Program-made: the position numbers and the translations under genes
Assembly: GCF_024449025.1 (NCBI RefSeq)
Contig: NZ_JAHLKM010000010.1
Coordinates: 1-64,000, forward strand
Direction of reading: 5' to 3'
Origin: Natronomonas aquatica
GTDB lineage: Archaea > Halobacteriota > Halobacteria > Halobacteriales > Haloarculaceae
Length of the DNA: 64,000 nucleotides
Notes under the pieces: model-generated
The model's database searches: none
Told to the model about the DNA's origin: nothing
What the model saw: only the letters and a program-made list of their open reading frames with translations
Shown here: positions 17,327-26,660 of the stretch, piece by piece
Layout: every line of letters begins with the position of its first letter
How positions within the stretch are numbered: position 1 is the stretch's first letter

Positions 17327-18154
17327 TCATTCGGTTCCCACCTCCGCGGCGATCCGGGCCAGTCTGGCGAACGACTCCGGAGACACGTTCCCGGCCCGCT
17401 TGCGGGCCAGCTCCTCGCCGGCCGCCTCGATCACCGCTTCGGGATCGTCGATCCCCGAGATGTGTGTCGTGTTCCGGATCGCGTTCCGCATCGTCTTCCG
17501 GCGCTGGGTGAACACCGCCCGCACGATCGCCATGAACGTCTCGTCGTCCGGCACGGCGTATTCGGGCTCTTTCGGCGTCGCACGTACGACGGCACTTTCG
17601 ACGGCCGGCGGCGGCGAAAACGCTTCCCTCGGGACCGTCTCGACGATCTCGATGTCGGCGTAGTGGCCCGCCGTCACCGACAGCCGTCCGTACTCGTCGC
17701 TCCCCGGCTCGGCGACCATCCGCTCGGCGAACTCCCGCTGGAAGGTCAACACGAGCGGCCGCCCCGCCGGCAACAGCCGGAAGGCGATCTCCGAGGAGAT
17801 CCCGTACGGGAGGTTTGAAACCGAGGCGGTAAAGGCCGGCAGATCGATCTCGAGTGCGTCACCCCCGATGACCTCCAGCCGGCCAGCCTCGATCGCGTCC
17901 GCGAACTCCTCGGTGAGAAACGCCGCGAGCGTTTGGTCGCGTTCGACGACCGTAACGCGGTCGGCAGTACCGAGCAGGCGGTCGGTGAGCGCGCCAGTAC
18001 CGCCGCCGATCTCCAGAACGTGGGTCCTATCGGCCCTGTCCGGGAGATGTCCCGGGAGCCGATCGAGGACCCGATCGTCGACGAGAAAGTGCTGGTCGCG
18101 CTCTGGATCGCCGCGGACGCCGGCGCGGGCGATGAGCGCGTCGGGATCGCGCAT
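17327..18154 (-). CDS. ksgA: 16S rRNA dimethyladenosine transferase
   Basis: A 275-residue KsgA/Dim1 methyltransferase that dimethylates the two adjacent adenines in helix 45 of 16S rRNA. It begins with the DQHFLVDDRVLDRL segment, has the SAM motif EIGGGTGALTDRLL (about residues 47-60) and the base-flipping NLPYGIS motif near residue 116, and ends in the helical C-terminal domain with RRKTMRNAIRN. It follows DUF655 by 62 bases in the conserved L21e-RpoF-DUF655-KsgA order. Confidence 0.94.
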   Translation of the reverse strand: MRDPDALIARAGVRGDPERDQHFLVDDRVLDRLPGHLPDRADRTHVLEIGGGTGALTDRLLGTADRVTVVERDQTLAAFLTEEFADAIEAGRLEVIGGDALEIDLPAFTASVSNLPYGISSEIAFRLLPAGRPLVLTFQREFAERMVAEPGSDEYGRLSVTAGHYADIEIVETVPREAFSPPPAVESAVVRATPKEPEYAVPDDETFMAIVRAVFTQRRKTMRNAIRNTTHISGIDDPEAVIEAAGEELARKRAGNVSPESFARLARIAAEVGTE

Positions 18155-18216
18155 ATCTGGCCGGTAATGGGCGGCGTCGTATAGCCTTCGCGCTTTCGAG
18201 GCCGACAGCGAGGATA

Positions 18217-18792
18217 TCAGGAATCCTCGTGACGCGCGAAGATCCGGTACTTGAGGTCCTCCTCGCGGAGTTCTTCGAGGATCCGCTCTATGAGCACGTC
18301 CTTCGGGTTGTGGAGCCCGGAAACGCGGCTCTCGATGTCTTCGAAGCTCTCGAAGGTCTTTCGTTTCCGGGTGTCGAGGACATTGTTTCGGAGCTTCTTC
18401 CCGATCCCCGGCAGGAGGTTCAACACGTGCAGCCGGGTCGTGATCGGCTGGGCGTCGTTGTAGAACTCGACGAACCGCTGTTCGTCGCTATCGATGATCT
18501 CCTCGACGGCGTACTCGAGTTCCGATTCGGCCGTACTCGAGAGGTCGGCGTACTCGACCGTCCGGAGCGTTTTGGCGTTCTCGCCCGGCGGCTCGATCTC
18601 GATCCGGTCGCCGATGTTGATCCCGGCGTCGTCGGTCAGGGCGACCTCGACGAGCCTGAAATCGGTCTCTCCGACGGCGAAAGCGACCGGCGACCGTTCG
18701 TACTGTGGCCGGTCGTCGTTCGGGCTCCCCCGTGGCAGGAAATCCAGCACAACCGCGGTCCGTGGTGTATCCTCGTCACCGTCGTCGGTCAT
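18217..18792 (-). CDS. DUF655 family protein (predicted RNA-binding)
   Basis: A 191-residue acidic protein. The N-terminal half resembles an OB-like domain (AVVLDFLPRG, GDRIEIEPPG). The C-terminal half contains a helix-hairpin-helix element, LNLLPGIGKKLRNNVLDTRKRKTFESFEDI in part. DUF655 genes sit between rpoF and ksgA in most archaea, which supports a role in rRNA processing or translation; the exact function is not established as far as I know. Confidence 0.88.
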   Translation of the reverse strand: MTDDGDEDTPRTAVVLDFLPRGSPNDDRPQYERSPVAFAVGETDFRLVEVALTDDAGINIGDRIEIEPPGENAKTLRTVEYADLSSTAESELEYAVEEIIDSDEQRFVEFYNDAQPITTRLHVLNLLPGIGKKLRNNVLDTRKRKTFESFEDIESRVSGLHNPKDVLIERILEELREEDLKYRIFARHEDS

Positions 18793-18884
18793 ACTCCCGT
18801 CTACGGGGAGACGATATTTAAAATAGGGGCAGAGTTCCTATCGCGGATCGCGGCCGTTCTACGGACGAATCAGGCCGAGGCAGT

Positions 18885-19241
18885 TCACGCGTACTGCGCG
18901 ACGATATCGAGAACGTCGTCGAGTTCCTCACCCGAGAGGGTGTACCGACCCTGCGCGAAGAGCGTCCGGAGTTCGTCCCGATCCTCCGGAAGGACGTCGG
19001 TGATCTTGTAGGCGGTCGCTTCGTCGACCTTCTCCAACTCGAGCAGTTCCCCGACCAGCTCGCGGGATTCCTCGCTCTCGAGGACGGCGAACCTGTTCAC
19101 GTGTTCGATGGCGCGAGCCAGTTCGTACCGCATCTCGCGGTCCTCATCGAGGGCGCGTTCGGTCTCGACCTCTTCGAGGAGTTCCTTCGCTTCGGGAGTC
19201 GTGATATACTCCTCGTCGAGTACCTCCTTGAATATCGTCAT
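18885..19241 (-). CDS. rpoF: DNA-directed RNA polymerase subunit F (Rpb4)
   Basis: A 118-residue helical protein, the archaeal Rpb4 homologue that pairs with RpoE (Rpb7) to form the RNA polymerase stalk. Features are [15 protein letters not shown] near the N-terminus and the HRDC-like C-terminal helices with [20 protein letters not shown]. Its ATG overlaps the L21e stop (ATGA), the usual archaeal arrangement. Confidence 0.92.
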   Translation of the reverse strand: MTIFKEVLDEEYITTPEAKELLEEVETERALDEDREMRYELARAIEHVNRFAVLESEESRELVGELLELEKVDEATAYKITDVLPEDRDELRTLFAQGRYTLSGEELDDVLDIVAQYA

Positions 19242-19531
19242 GCCTGCTGGAGCCGGAGGTGGGCGGGGGCCGCGATGAGCGTCTTCGTGACGCTGCCGTC
19301 CTCGATTTCGACCTTGAAAGCGCTTCCCTGTTCGCCGACGACCGTTCCGGTCCGGCCGTTAAAACGCGGGTGGAACTGTCCTTTCGGCACGGAGGGATCC
19401 AGTTTGAGGTGGACCTTCTCGCCTTCGTCGAACTGCTGGACGGCACGTTGCGGCGGCGACGTGCCGCGGGATCGGGCGTCGTTCTTCAGTTTGTTGCGGG
19501 TTCCTTCCCGCGGACCGTTAGAGCTAGGCAT
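19238..19531 (-). CDS. rpl21e: 50S ribosomal protein L21e
   Basis: A 97-residue basic protein with the SH3-like core of L21e: [20 protein letters not shown], then [18 protein letters not shown]. The N-terminal [16 protein letters not shown] is also typical. It is the first gene of the L21e-RpoF-DUF655-KsgA-MscS-HemK operon. Confidence 0.94.
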   Translation of the reverse strand: MPSSNGPREGTRNKLKNDARSRGTSPPQRAVQQFDEGEKVHLKLDPSVPKGQFHPRFNGRTGTVVGEQGSAFKVEIEDGSVTKTLIAAPAHLRLQQA

Positions 19532-19593
19532 TCCTGTCGCGGTCTAAACGGGTCCGACACATAAAACGTGCGTTCCGGCGTCGTCGCGGCTGT

Positions 19594-19860
19594 TTATATG
19601 CGGCCGACCTCGTCGACCGAGACGCTCTCGACGCCGTCGACGTCGGCGAAGGCGTCCTCGACGGCGTCGGTGCCGCCGGCCTCGTCGGGGATGAGGACGG
19701 TCGGGAACAACGCGATGAGGCCGAACGCGACGTCCTCGCGGTCGACGCGGCTGATCTTCGCGCCCTCGGGCAGGGCGTTCTCCAGCCGTTCCTGGAGGTC
19801 GTCGAGGTCGATTTCGGGGCTCTGCGGCATGACTTTCATTTTGGCGGCTACCTTCCCCAT
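19594..19860 (-). CDS. ef1b: elongation factor 1-beta (aEF-1B)
   Basis: An 88-residue protein acting as nucleotide exchange factor for aEF-1alpha. It has the small alpha-beta fold sequence starting [20 protein letters not shown] and includes [20 protein letters not shown]. The frame is open from 19893, but the ATG at 19860 gives the family N-terminus and follows the zinc-finger gene by two bases, so the two are co-transcribed. Confidence 0.92.
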   Translation of the reverse strand: MGKVAAKMKVMPQSPEIDLDDLQERLENALPEGAKISRVDREDVAFGLIALFPTVLIPDEAGGTDAVEDAFADVDGVESVSVDEVGRI

Positions 19861-19862
19861 GG

Positions 19863-20045
19863 TTACGGCCCCATGAACCCACAGTCGGGGCACTCATAGA
19901 GGTTGCTCTGTTTGCGACACTTCGCACAGCGGTAGATCAGGGCGCCACACTCCGGGCAGTCGAACTTCGCCGCGCTCGTCCCTGAGATGTTGATCCCACA
20001 GGAGATACACGTGTGTTCCCTGCGTTCGTCGCTTGCGGAACTCAT
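19863..20045 (-). CDS. small zinc-finger protein with four CPxCG-like motifs
   Basis: A 60-residue protein starting [17 protein letters not shown]. It has four C-x2-C units (CISC, CPEC, CAKC, CPDC) and so can bind two zinc ions. It precedes EF-1beta, matching the placement of Haloferax volcanii HVO_2753, a two-zinc micro-protein reported to affect swarming and biofilm formation (established knowledge from that organism). The frame is open to 20279, but the ATG at 20045 gives the family length. Confidence 0.87.
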   Translation of the reverse strand: MSSASDERREHTCISCGINISGTSAAKFDCPECGALIYRCAKCRKQSNLYECPDCGFMGP

Positions 20046-20116
20046 ATCGAAAAGTCGGTCGGCGTGCCATTTAACCCTTGTCAACCGCCGCGAACGCCCC
20101 GCTTCGGCGCCGGTCG

Positions 20117-21121
20117 TTACGCTCTGTCGACACGAACGAGCTGTTTGCCGATGTTCGTCCCCTCGAAGAGCCCGAAGAACGCCTCGGGCGCGTTCTTGAG
20201 TCCCTCGACGACGTTTTCTTCGTACTCGAGATCGCCGCTCTCGATCCACCCGGAGAGCCGATCGAGCGCCTCGTCCCACCTGGATTCGTAGTCCCTGACG
20301 AGGAACCCCTCGACGCGCGCGCGGCTCTGGATGAGCTGCATCAGCTTCCGCGGGCCGGTCGGCGTCTCCGTCGCGTTGTACGTCGAGATCTGTCCACAGA
20401 CCGCAACGCGGGAACGGACGTTCAAAAGCGGCCAGACCGCGTCGGTTATCGGCCCGCCGACGTTGTCGAAGTACACGTCGACGCCGTCAGGACAGGTCTC
20501 ACGGAGCCGTTCGCGGACGTCGGCCGTCTCGTAGTTGATCCCCGCGTCGAAGCCGATCGATTCGATCCACTCGATCTTTTCGTCGGCACCCGCGATCCCG
20601 ACGACCCGGCAACCCGACAGCGCCGCGATCTGACCGACGACGCTCCCGACGGCGCCCCCGGCGGCGCTCACCACCACCGTATCGCCGGCCGTCGGCTCGG
20701 CGACGTCGGTCGTACCGAAATACGCTGTCACGCCCGGCATGCCGAGGACGCCCAACGCAGTCGAGATCGGCCCACGGTCGGGGTCGACCGGCCTCAGATC
20801 GTCCCCGTCGGCGACGGCGTAGTCAGCCCAAAGCAAGTTCCCGGTGACGGTGTCACCGGCCTCGAAATCGGGGTGTTCGGACTCGACGACGGACCCGACG
20901 ACGCCGGCTTTCATCGGATCGCCGACCGCCCACGGCTCGGCGTAGGATTCGGCGTCACGCATCCGCCCTCGCATGTACGGATCGACCGACAGGTACTCGG
21001 TTCGGACGAGTACCTCGCGGGTGCCGGCCGTCGGCGCGTCGGTCTCGACCAGTTCGAAGTTTTCGGCGGTCGGTTCGCCGGTCGGTCGGCTCGAAAGCAG
21101 CCACTGACGGTTCTTTGCCAT
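20117..21121 (-). CDS. NADP-dependent MDR oxidoreductase (zinc-independent)
   Basis: A 334-residue medium-chain reductase of the leukotriene B4 dehydrogenase/CurA type. It lacks the cysteine ligands of zinc alcohol dehydrogenases. It shows [11 protein letters not shown] near the N-terminus, the nucleotide-binding [16 protein letters not shown] and VYFDNVGG. It would reduce the double bond of alpha,beta-unsaturated carbonyls with NADPH. An ATG two codons upstream (21127) is possible, but CGTTTTATTCG at 21145-21155 favours 21121 as a leaderless start. Confidence 0.85.
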   Translation of the reverse strand: MAKNRQWLLSSRPTGEPTAENFELVETDAPTAGTREVLVRTEYLSVDPYMRGRMRDAESYAEPWAVGDPMKAGVVGSVVESEHPDFEAGDTVTGNLLWADYAVADGDDLRPVDPDRGPISTALGVLGMPGVTAYFGTTDVAEPTAGDTVVVSAAGGAVGSVVGQIAALSGCRVVGIAGADEKIEWIESIGFDAGINYETADVRERLRETCPDGVDVYFDNVGGPITDAVWPLLNVRSRVAVCGQISTYNATETPTGPRKLMQLIQSRARVEGFLVRDYESRWDEALDRLSGWIESGDLEYEENVVEGLKNAPEAFFGLFEGTNIGKQLVRVDRA

Positions 21122-21197
21122 ATCCACCCCTCACCGGACCCGAATAAAACGTTCGGCCAACCGGTGGAGCCTTCCGGTTTCATCGCGAACGCCCGGT

Positions 21198-23474
21198 ATG
21201 GATCCCGACCGGCGTTCGGAAACCGTTCGGGGAACGGTCCGACGGCTCCGAGCGGAGGCGAAGGCGACGAACGAGCGGCGGCTCCTCGTCCTCAGCGGCG
21301 CGAGCGAGCGCTGCCGGCGCGCCGCACGGACCGCCGTCGAAGCCGGCGGGCTCGACGGATCGATCGTCTCCGTCTCCGATCGGGAGCTCGTCGGCGAGCG
21401 TCTCGGGCCGCGATCGACCGGCGAACTCCTCGGGGAGACACACGACTGTCTCGTCGTCGATTGCCACGACGCCTGTCTCCCGAACACGCTCGGGCAGGCC
21501 GTCGGCGCAGTCGACGGCGGCGGGCTGGTGATCCTGCTTGCCCCCCCGCTGGAGACGTGGCCCGACACCGCCTGCGATCTCGAAGCGATCCTCGCCGCCC
21601 CGCCGTTTTCGCCCGACGACGTCGGCGATCGGTTCAAACGACGACTGGTCCGGACGCTTCGCGCCCACCGGGGTATCGCGATCGTCGACGTCGATTCGGA
21701 TCGGCTCCTGAAACGCGGCTGTACCGATCCCGCCCCGCGTCTCGCCTCGGCGGACGGGACGCCCCCCGAGCGTCACGCCTTTCCGACGGCCGTCTACGCG
21801 GCGTGTCGGACGGCCGACCAGACCGAGGCCGTTCACAGCTGTGAACGGCTCCGCGATCCGGGAACGGCAGTCGTCCTCGAGGCCGACCGCGGCCGGGGGA
21901 AATCCAGCGCAGCCGGGCTTGCGGCGGCAGCGCTTGCGGCCGGCGGCGCCGACGTCCTCGTGACCGCTCCCGGCTACCGGAACGCCGCCGAACTCTTCGA
22001 ACGGGCGGCCGAAACGCTCCGGACGCTCGGGTCGCTCGCGGGCGACGACCGGGATGGATCGACCCGTCCCGCACTACACGCCGGAACCGGCGGCACGGTT
22101 CGGTTCGAGAAACCACAGGCGGCGGCCGAGGCGTCGGCCGACGTCTGTATCGTCGACGAGGCGGCCGCCCTCCCGGTTCGGACGCTCGAGACGCTTCTTT
22201 CGGTCGCTCCGGCGAGTTGTTTCACGACGACTGTCAGGGGCTATGAAGGATCCGGGCGGGGGTTCGACGTCCGGTTCCGCGGCCAACTCGAGGACGAACG
22301 GACGGTCACGGCGATGACGCTTTCGGAGCCGATCCGATACGCTCCCGGTGACCCGATCGAGGTGTGGCTGTTTCACGCGCTGTTGCTCGGCGCGACGCCG
22401 CCGCCGGCCGAACTCATCGCCGGGTCGGAGCCGACCGAGGCGACTTACCGGCGGCTCGATCGGGAGGAACTCGCCGCCGACGGGACGCGGCTCCGGGAGG
22501 CGTTCGGGCTGCTCGTAGCCGCCCACTACCGGACGGAACCGACCGATCTCGCCCGGTTGCTCGACGCGCCCAACGTCGCGGTCCGGGCGCTCACCATCGG
22601 TGGCCACGTCGTATCGGTCGCACTCCTGGGGCTCGAGGGCGGCCTCGACGAAGCGACCCGAGAGCGTGCCTACGGGGGCGACCGGATCGACGGGAACCTC
22701 GTCCCGGATCTGTTGACGAGTCAGCTGCGGGATCCCGAGGCCGGCGTTCCGACCGGGCTCCGCGTGATGCGGATCGCAACCCACCACGCCGTCCGGTCGA
22801 ACGGGTTCGGTTCGGCGCTTCTGGACGCGATCGAATCGGAGTTCGGATCGGAAGAAAGACCCGACGACGGACGGTTCGGGGTCGTCGATTACCTCGCTAC
22901 CAGCTACGGGGCGACTCCCGAACTACTTGGCTTTTGGCGGGACAACGGCTACCGGACGATCCATCTGTCCTCGACGCGCAACGAAACGAGCGGGGAACAC
23001 TCCGCAGTTATGCTCCGGCCGCTCTCCTCGGCCGGCCGGGACCTCGCCGACAGACACGCCGACTGGTTCCGCCGCCGGTTTCCGGACGTCCTCGCCGGGC
23101 CGCTCGATTCGGTCGATCCGGACGTCGTTCGTGGTGTCCTCGACGCGACGGCCGGCACCGTCCCGGTCTCGCTGTCGGCGTTCGAACGGCGGCTTGTCGT
23201 CAGCACAGCGGACGGCCCGGGACGGTACGGAACCGCCCCTCGCCCGTTCCGGCGGCTGGCGTTCCGTGCGCTTCTGGACGGCGCTATCGACGACGCCGAC
23301 ATGGAGCGGCTACTCGTCGTGAAAGCTCTCCAGAACCGCCCGTGGGCGGCGACGGCCGAAACGCTCGGGTACGTCTCCGAGCGGGCCTGCATGCGGGCCC
23401 TCGGGGAGGCGTTCGAACCGATCGTCGAGGCGTACGGTACCGAGATCCTCCGCGACGAGGGCGACCGGTGTTGA
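21198..23474 (+). CDS. tmcA: tRNA(Met) cytidine acetyltransferase
   Basis: A 758-residue TmcA/NAT10 family enzyme that uses ATP and acetyl-CoA to form N4-acetylcytidine in RNA. Order of domains: an N-terminal DUF1726-like domain; a helicase-like ATPase with Walker A LEADRGRGKSSAAGLA (near residue 225) and Walker B CIVDEAAALPV; then a GNAT domain with VMRIATHHAVRSNGFGSALL; and a C-terminal helical tail. The length is normal for archaeal TmcA. Confidence 0.93.
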   Translation: MDPDRRSETVRGTVRRLRAEAKATNERRLLVLSGASERCRRAARTAVEAGGLDGSIVSVSDRELVGERLGPRSTGELLGETHDCLVVDCHDACLPNTLGQAVGAVDGGGLVILLAPPLETWPDTACDLEAILAAPPFSPDDVGDRFKRRLVRTLRAHRGIAIVDVDSDRLLKRGCTDPAPRLASADGTPPERHAFPTAVYAACRTADQTEAVHSCERLRDPGTAVVLEADRGRGKSSAAGLAAAALAAGGADVLVTAPGYRNAAELFERAAETLRTLGSLAGDDRDGSTRPALHAGTGGTVRFEKPQAAAEASADVCIVDEAAALPVRTLETLLSVAPASCFTTTVRGYEGSGRGFDVRFRGQLEDERTVTAMTLSEPIRYAPGDPIEVWLFHALLLGATPPPAELIAGSEPTEATYRRLDREELAADGTRLREAFGLLVAAHYRTEPTDLARLLDAPNVAVRALTIGGHVVSVALLGLEGGLDEATRERAYGGDRIDGNLVPDLLTSQLRDPEAGVPTGLRVMRIATHHAVRSNGFGSALLDAIESEFGSEERPDDGRFGVVDYLATSYGATPELLGFWRDNGYRTIHLSSTRNETSGEHSAVMLRPLSSAGRDLADRHADWFRRRFPDVLAGPLDSVDPDVVRGVLDATAGTVPVSLSAFERRLVVSTADGPGRYGTAPRPFRRLAFRALLDGAIDDADMERLLVVKALQNRPWAATAETLGYVSERACMRALGEAFEPIVEAYGTEILRDEGDRC

Positions 23475-23493
23475 TCTCCGGAGTAGCGGGCGG

Positions 23494-23503
23494 CATAAAT
23501 TTA
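23494..23503 (+). promoter_or_regulatory. TATA box for the small membrane protein gene
   Basis: CATAAATTTA is centred about 26-32 bases before the two candidate starts (GTG 23524, ATG 23530). Confidence 0.55.
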
Positions 23504-23529
23504 TTGCCGGTATTCTACATGGTGTGTGT

Positions 23530-23934
23530 ATGATTCGCAAACTCCTCGTCGCGTTCGGAGTCGTCGAACTGATCGCTCCGGGGCCGATCATCGACGTCTG
23601 CGAGCGGATCGGGCTCGAAAACCCCGAGACGGCGAAGCTCCGACCGAGGGCGAACCTCCTCGCCCGACTCGAGGGCGCGGCGTTCGTCTGGGTGCTCGTC
23701 CGTGGAAGGGATCGATCGCCCGCCGTGAGCGTGCTTCTCGTCGCCGCCGGGGTTCTGGCGGCGGTCTATCCGGACCCGCTGATCAGAGTCAGCCAGTCGT
23801 TCGCCTACGAGAACACCTCGGAACTCGAACTCCGACCGTGGGTAAAGCCTGCGGCCCGGCTGCTCGGGACGCTGTATCTTCTCGTCGTCGTTCTGTCCGA
23901 GTCGGGGAGTGCCCCCGATCGACCGACGGAATAG
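23530..23934 (+). CDS. conserved membrane protein, function unknown
   Basis: A 134-residue protein with three to four hydrophobic segments (near residues 2-22, 45-60, 65-85 and 112-126) separated by charged loops. The two halves resemble each other: FGVVELIAPGPIIDVCERIG with ENPETAKLRP, and AAGVLAAVYPDPLIRVSQSF with ENTSELELRP. This suggests an internal duplication of a hairpin. No catalytic motif is visible. Confidence 0.7.
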   Translation: MIRKLLVAFGVVELIAPGPIIDVCERIGLENPETAKLRPRANLLARLEGAAFVWVLVRGRDRSPAVSVLLVAAGVLAAVYPDPLIRVSQSFAYENTSELELRPWVKPAARLLGTLYLLVVVLSESGSAPDRPTE

Positions 23935-23948
23935 AAACCGACGGTTGG

Positions 23949-24410
23949 CTACTCGTACAGCCAGGTCTCGTCGATCCGCTCGTAGTCGTGTAGTTCCGCC
24001 TCGTCGAAAAAGAGCCCGATCTCGCGCTCGGCGGAGCCTTCCTCGGTGTCGGAACCGTGGATGACGTTCCGGCCTAAATCGAGCCCGAAGTCGCCACGGA
24101 TCGTCCCGGGCGCGGACTCGGCAGGGTCGGTCTCACCCATCATCGTTCGGACCTGTGCGATCGCGTCCTGGCCCTCCCAGACCATCGCAAAGACCGGCCC
24201 CGACGTGATGAACGACGAGAGGTCATCGAAGAAGGGCTTGTCGACGTGTTCGGCGTAGTGTTCGCGTGCGAGTTCGTCGTCGATCCGCATGAACTTGCCC
24301 GCGATAAGTTTCAGACCGCGGTCCTCGAACCGCGAGACGATCTCGCCGATGAGACCGCGCTGGACGCCGTCGGGTTTGACCATGACGAAGGTGCGCTCGG
24401 CCTCGGCCAT
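23949..24410 (-). CDS. ndk: nucleoside diphosphate kinase
   Basis: A 153-residue enzyme exchanging gamma-phosphates among nucleoside tri- and diphosphates. The phosphohistidine is His118 in NVIHGSD. The N-terminal [17 protein letters not shown] and TIRGDFG are standard. Its ATG directly follows the L24e stop codon (TAG at 24411-24413), so it is the last gene of the L7Ae-S28e-L24e-Ndk operon. Confidence 0.95.
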   Translation of the reverse strand: MAEAERTFVMVKPDGVQRGLIGEIVSRFEDRGLKLIAGKFMRIDDELAREHYAEHVDKPFFDDLSSFITSGPVFAMVWEGQDAIAQVRTMMGETDPAESAPGTIRGDFGLDLGRNVIHGSDTEEGSAEREIGLFFDEAELHDYERIDETWLYE

Positions 24411-24887
24411 CTACGCTTCGACCTCCTCTTCGTCTTCGCTTTCGTTTCCGTCTTCCTCTTCTGATTCGGACTCAGACTCGGATGCGTCGTCTTCCTCGTC
24501 TTCGTCGCCACCTTCGGCTTCGGTTTCGGCCTCGACCTCCTCGGATTCCGATTCGGTCGGGTCTGCCCCGGCCTCGTCCTCGCTGTCGGCCTCGAGGTCG
24601 TCTCCGCTTTCGTCCTCGAGGGATTCTTCACTTTCGGGTTCGTCGTCTTCCTCGGCCGATGCTTCCGATCCGTCGGCGTCGGCTTCTTCGGTGTCCTCGA
24701 TGTCGGCGTCTCCTTGCTCTTCGTCGCCGATCCACTCGAGGTCGCGGGGTTCCCGCCCCATGAAGTAGTTCTTCTCGCACTTCGCGTCGGCGAACCAAAG
24801 CACCGTGCCGTCGCTCTTGACGTACATCGTGCCGGTGCCGGGTTCGATCTCCTGGCCGCTGTAGTCGCAGGTGTGTTTCTGAACCAT
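24411..24887 (-). CDS. rpl24e: 50S ribosomal protein L24e with long acidic C-terminal tail
   Basis: The first 60 residues (start [20 protein letters not shown]) are L24e: a zinc-ribbon protein with [20 protein letters not shown] and an RxPRDLEW-type end. About 95 residues made almost only of Glu, Asp, Ser, Ala and Gly follow, ending in EEEVEA. L24e is usually about 60-70 residues, so the protein is more than twice normal length. The frame is open to 25016, but the ATG at 24887 overlaps the S28e stop (TAATG). Confidence 0.9.
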   Translation of the reverse strand: MVQKHTCDYSGQEIEPGTGTMYVKSDGTVLWFADAKCEKNYFMGREPRDLEWIGDEEQGDADIEDTEEADADGSEASAEEDDEPESEESLEDESGDDLEADSEDEAGADPTESESEEVEAETEAEGGDEDEEDDASESESESEEEDGNESEDEEEVEA

Positions 24888-25111
24888 TATTGTCCTCCGA
24901 TGGAATCGGCTTCCCGGGCCGTCTCCCGGAGCTGTAACACGTCGCCGACCCGGACTGGCCCGAGGACGTTCCGGGCGATGATCCGCCCTTGGTTTTCGCC
25001 CTCCTGAATCCGGCATTTGACCTGCATGGCTTCACCGTGCATGCCGGTCTTGCCGACGATCTCGATCACTTCGGCGGGGGTTGCGCCGCCCCCGTCGTTT
25101 TCAGTACTCAT
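24887..25111 (-). CDS. rps28e: 30S ribosomal protein S28e
   Basis: A 74-residue OB-fold ribosomal protein. Its core [20 protein letters not shown] and C-terminal [13 protein letters not shown] are characteristic. It sits between L7Ae and L24e in the conserved archaeal operon; TAATG couples it to L24e. Confidence 0.94.
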   Translation of the reverse strand: MSTENDGGGATPAEVIEIVGKTGMHGEAMQVKCRIQEGENQGRIIARNVLGPVRVGDVLQLRETAREADSIGGQ

Positions 25112-25121
25112 CGTCTCTCAC

Positions 25122-25484
25122 CTACCGGAGTTCCTCGACCTTCTCGGCGATATCATCGACGTCGTCGCTCGCGTCGCCCGGATCGACGATGGCCGCAGCA
25201 GCACTGCCGACCTGGAGACCGGCGGCGTGGCCGATGTCGTCCTGCGTGCCGACGAAGACGTACGGGATCTCCTTTTCGGCCGCGATCTCGGGGAGGTGCA
25301 TGACGACCTCCTCGGGGCTTACGTCCTCGGCGACGAAGACGAGCTCGGCGTTGCCTCGCTCGACGGCTTTGGTCGTCTCGTTGGTACCTTTCTTTACCGA
25401 ACCTGTGTCCCGGGCCACCTCGAGGGCCTCGATGGCGTCGTCCTCGAGATCGGCCGGCACGTCGAAATCCACGTATACTGACAT
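25122..25484 (-). CDS. rpl7ae: 50S ribosomal protein L7Ae
   Basis: A 120-residue K-turn binding protein found in the ribosome, in box C/D and H/ACA RNPs and in archaeal RNase P. It shows [20 protein letters not shown] (RNA contact helix), [16 protein letters not shown] and [18 protein letters not shown]. It is the first gene of the operon and has a strong Shine-Dalgarno AGGAGGAG at 25491-25498. Confidence 0.95.
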   Translation of the reverse strand: MSVYVDFDVPADLEDDAIEALEVARDTGSVKKGTNETTKAVERGNAELVFVAEDVSPEEVVMHLPEIAAEKEIPYVFVGTQDDIGHAAGLQVGSAAAAIVDPGDASDDVDDIAEKVEELR

Positions 25485-25660
25485 TATTGACTCCTCCTAC
25501 GCGCGGGCTCGCGCTCCCCCGCCGTCGAATCCGGAGTCGTCCGATCGGTCGGACGGCCGCCGGTTCTCACACCCCGACGGTGCGTCTGAGTCCTGTCCGG
25601 CTAGGAGCATCACAACCCCGCGTAGGCTGTACCCCACCATACTGCACCACTACATAAAAG
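25485..25660 (-). promoter_or_regulatory. promoter, structured leader and strong RBS of the L7Ae operon
   Basis: A TATA-like CTTTTATGT (minus strand, 25652-25660) predicts a leader of about 145 bases. Two hairpins are visible: 25539-25554 (6-bp stem, 4-base loop) and 25501-25514 (GCGCG/CGCGC), the latter touching the Shine-Dalgarno at 25491-25498. L7Ae is known to repress its own mRNA through a K-turn in some archaea. I could not identify a definite K-turn here. No gene is seen in this gap. Confidence 0.45.
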
Positions 25661-25766
25661 CGCTTATGAACGGGTCCGGGCGTGTGAACCGGGGGCAGGG
25701 ACGCTCCGGTCGTGGCTTCCCGCCGCGAGCGATGGATTCACTCGCGCCACTCAGATAGCTTGGTAT

Positions 25767-26003
25767 ATGTCCCACAGGAGTCGTTACGGAACCGTCGATT
25801 ACTCCAAATGTGCGAAGGTATCCTTCGTTTCGGGCGTCGCGTTGCTCCTTCTCGGTGCCGCCGGGGAGTTCGTGCTCGTCGAGATACAGTGGAACGTTCC
25901 CGGGTGGGTGCACACGCTTCTCGTCGACGTCGAGATCGTCGGCGTCCTCGTGGCGCTGGTGTTGCCGATCGTCTTCGCGATCGTGTTGCCGCTCACCGAG
26001 TAG
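25767..26003 (+). CDS. small two-helix membrane protein, conserved type
   Basis: A 78-residue protein with two transmembrane helices (about residues 18-36 and 50-75) joined by a loop containing QWNVPGWVHTLL. No signal peptide or enzymatic motif is present. It stands alone, divergent from the L7Ae operon, with GTATAT at 25753-25758 too close to the ATG to be a good TATA box. Confidence 0.65.
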   Translation: MSHRSRYGTVDYSKCAKVSFVSGVALLLLGAAGEFVLVEIQWNVPGWVHTLLVDVEIVGVLVALVLPIVFAIVLPLTE

Positions 26004-26125
26004 CCCGTCTCCCGGCTGTCCGCAGGGAGATAATGGCCGGACTCGTATACCGGCTCTGCGGTCGTCAACAGCATCACTCTCGGGGTGCGAACACGATGAA
26101 AACGGGTCGGCCACCGGACCGAATA

Positions 26126-26572
26126 TCAGAACTTGGCCGTCCCGCCCTCGACGAGCCCGGCGGCGCCGATATCCTCGCGGGCCTGATCGAGGTCCGCCGG
26201 ACCCTCACAGACGACCAGCGTCTCCCTGTCGTCGATCGCGTGGAACTGGTATCGGTCCGGATCGGAGAGTTCCCGGAGCGCGTGGTGATACACACGGACC
26301 GGGTACCGCTGTGATCCAGGACCCCACAGGCTCATGCTGTGAACCGCCGGGTCGTCCCTGAGGTCCGCCACGATCGAGGCGAAGTCCTCGATGTCGCCGA
26401 TATCGAGCCCGCGATCGGGAACGACGACGTCCGGTCCGGGATCGGCGTCGATTCGCCCCGTCTCGTAGCCGACCGACTCGTATTCGTCGACGTACCGTTC
26501 GAGCAGTTCTTCCGCCGATTCGGATGTTTCCGCGTCCTTGCGGTACTGAACGTAGAGGCTAAAGGCACCCAT
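26126..26572 (-). CDS. conserved haloarchaeal protein, function unknown
   Basis: A 148-residue soluble acidic protein. It begins MGAFSLYVQYRKDAETSESA and has two apparent alpha-beta modules with GPGSQRYPVRVYHHALREL and FHAIDDRETLVVCEGPADLD. I recognise no catalytic motif. The pattern resembles small ferredoxin-fold domains, but this is only an impression. Confidence 0.65.
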   Translation of the reverse strand: MGAFSLYVQYRKDAETSESAEELLERYVDEYESVGYETGRIDADPGPDVVVPDRGLDIGDIEDFASIVADLRDDPAVHSMSLWGPGSQRYPVRVYHHALRELSDPDRYQFHAIDDRETLVVCEGPADLDQAREDIGAAGLVEGGTAKF

Positions 26573-26660
26573 CCCTGACGGCTACGGGTGAAAGACGCAT
26601 ACGTCTTTGCACCTTCTCCGGACCCGATCAACAGTAGCCATCGGCGACGGCGGAGGCCGG

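Noticed and set aside
20078-21844. 588-codon frame opposite the MDR gene and over tmcA
   Set aside because: High-GC shadow frame; the real genes on both sides have clear family motifs.
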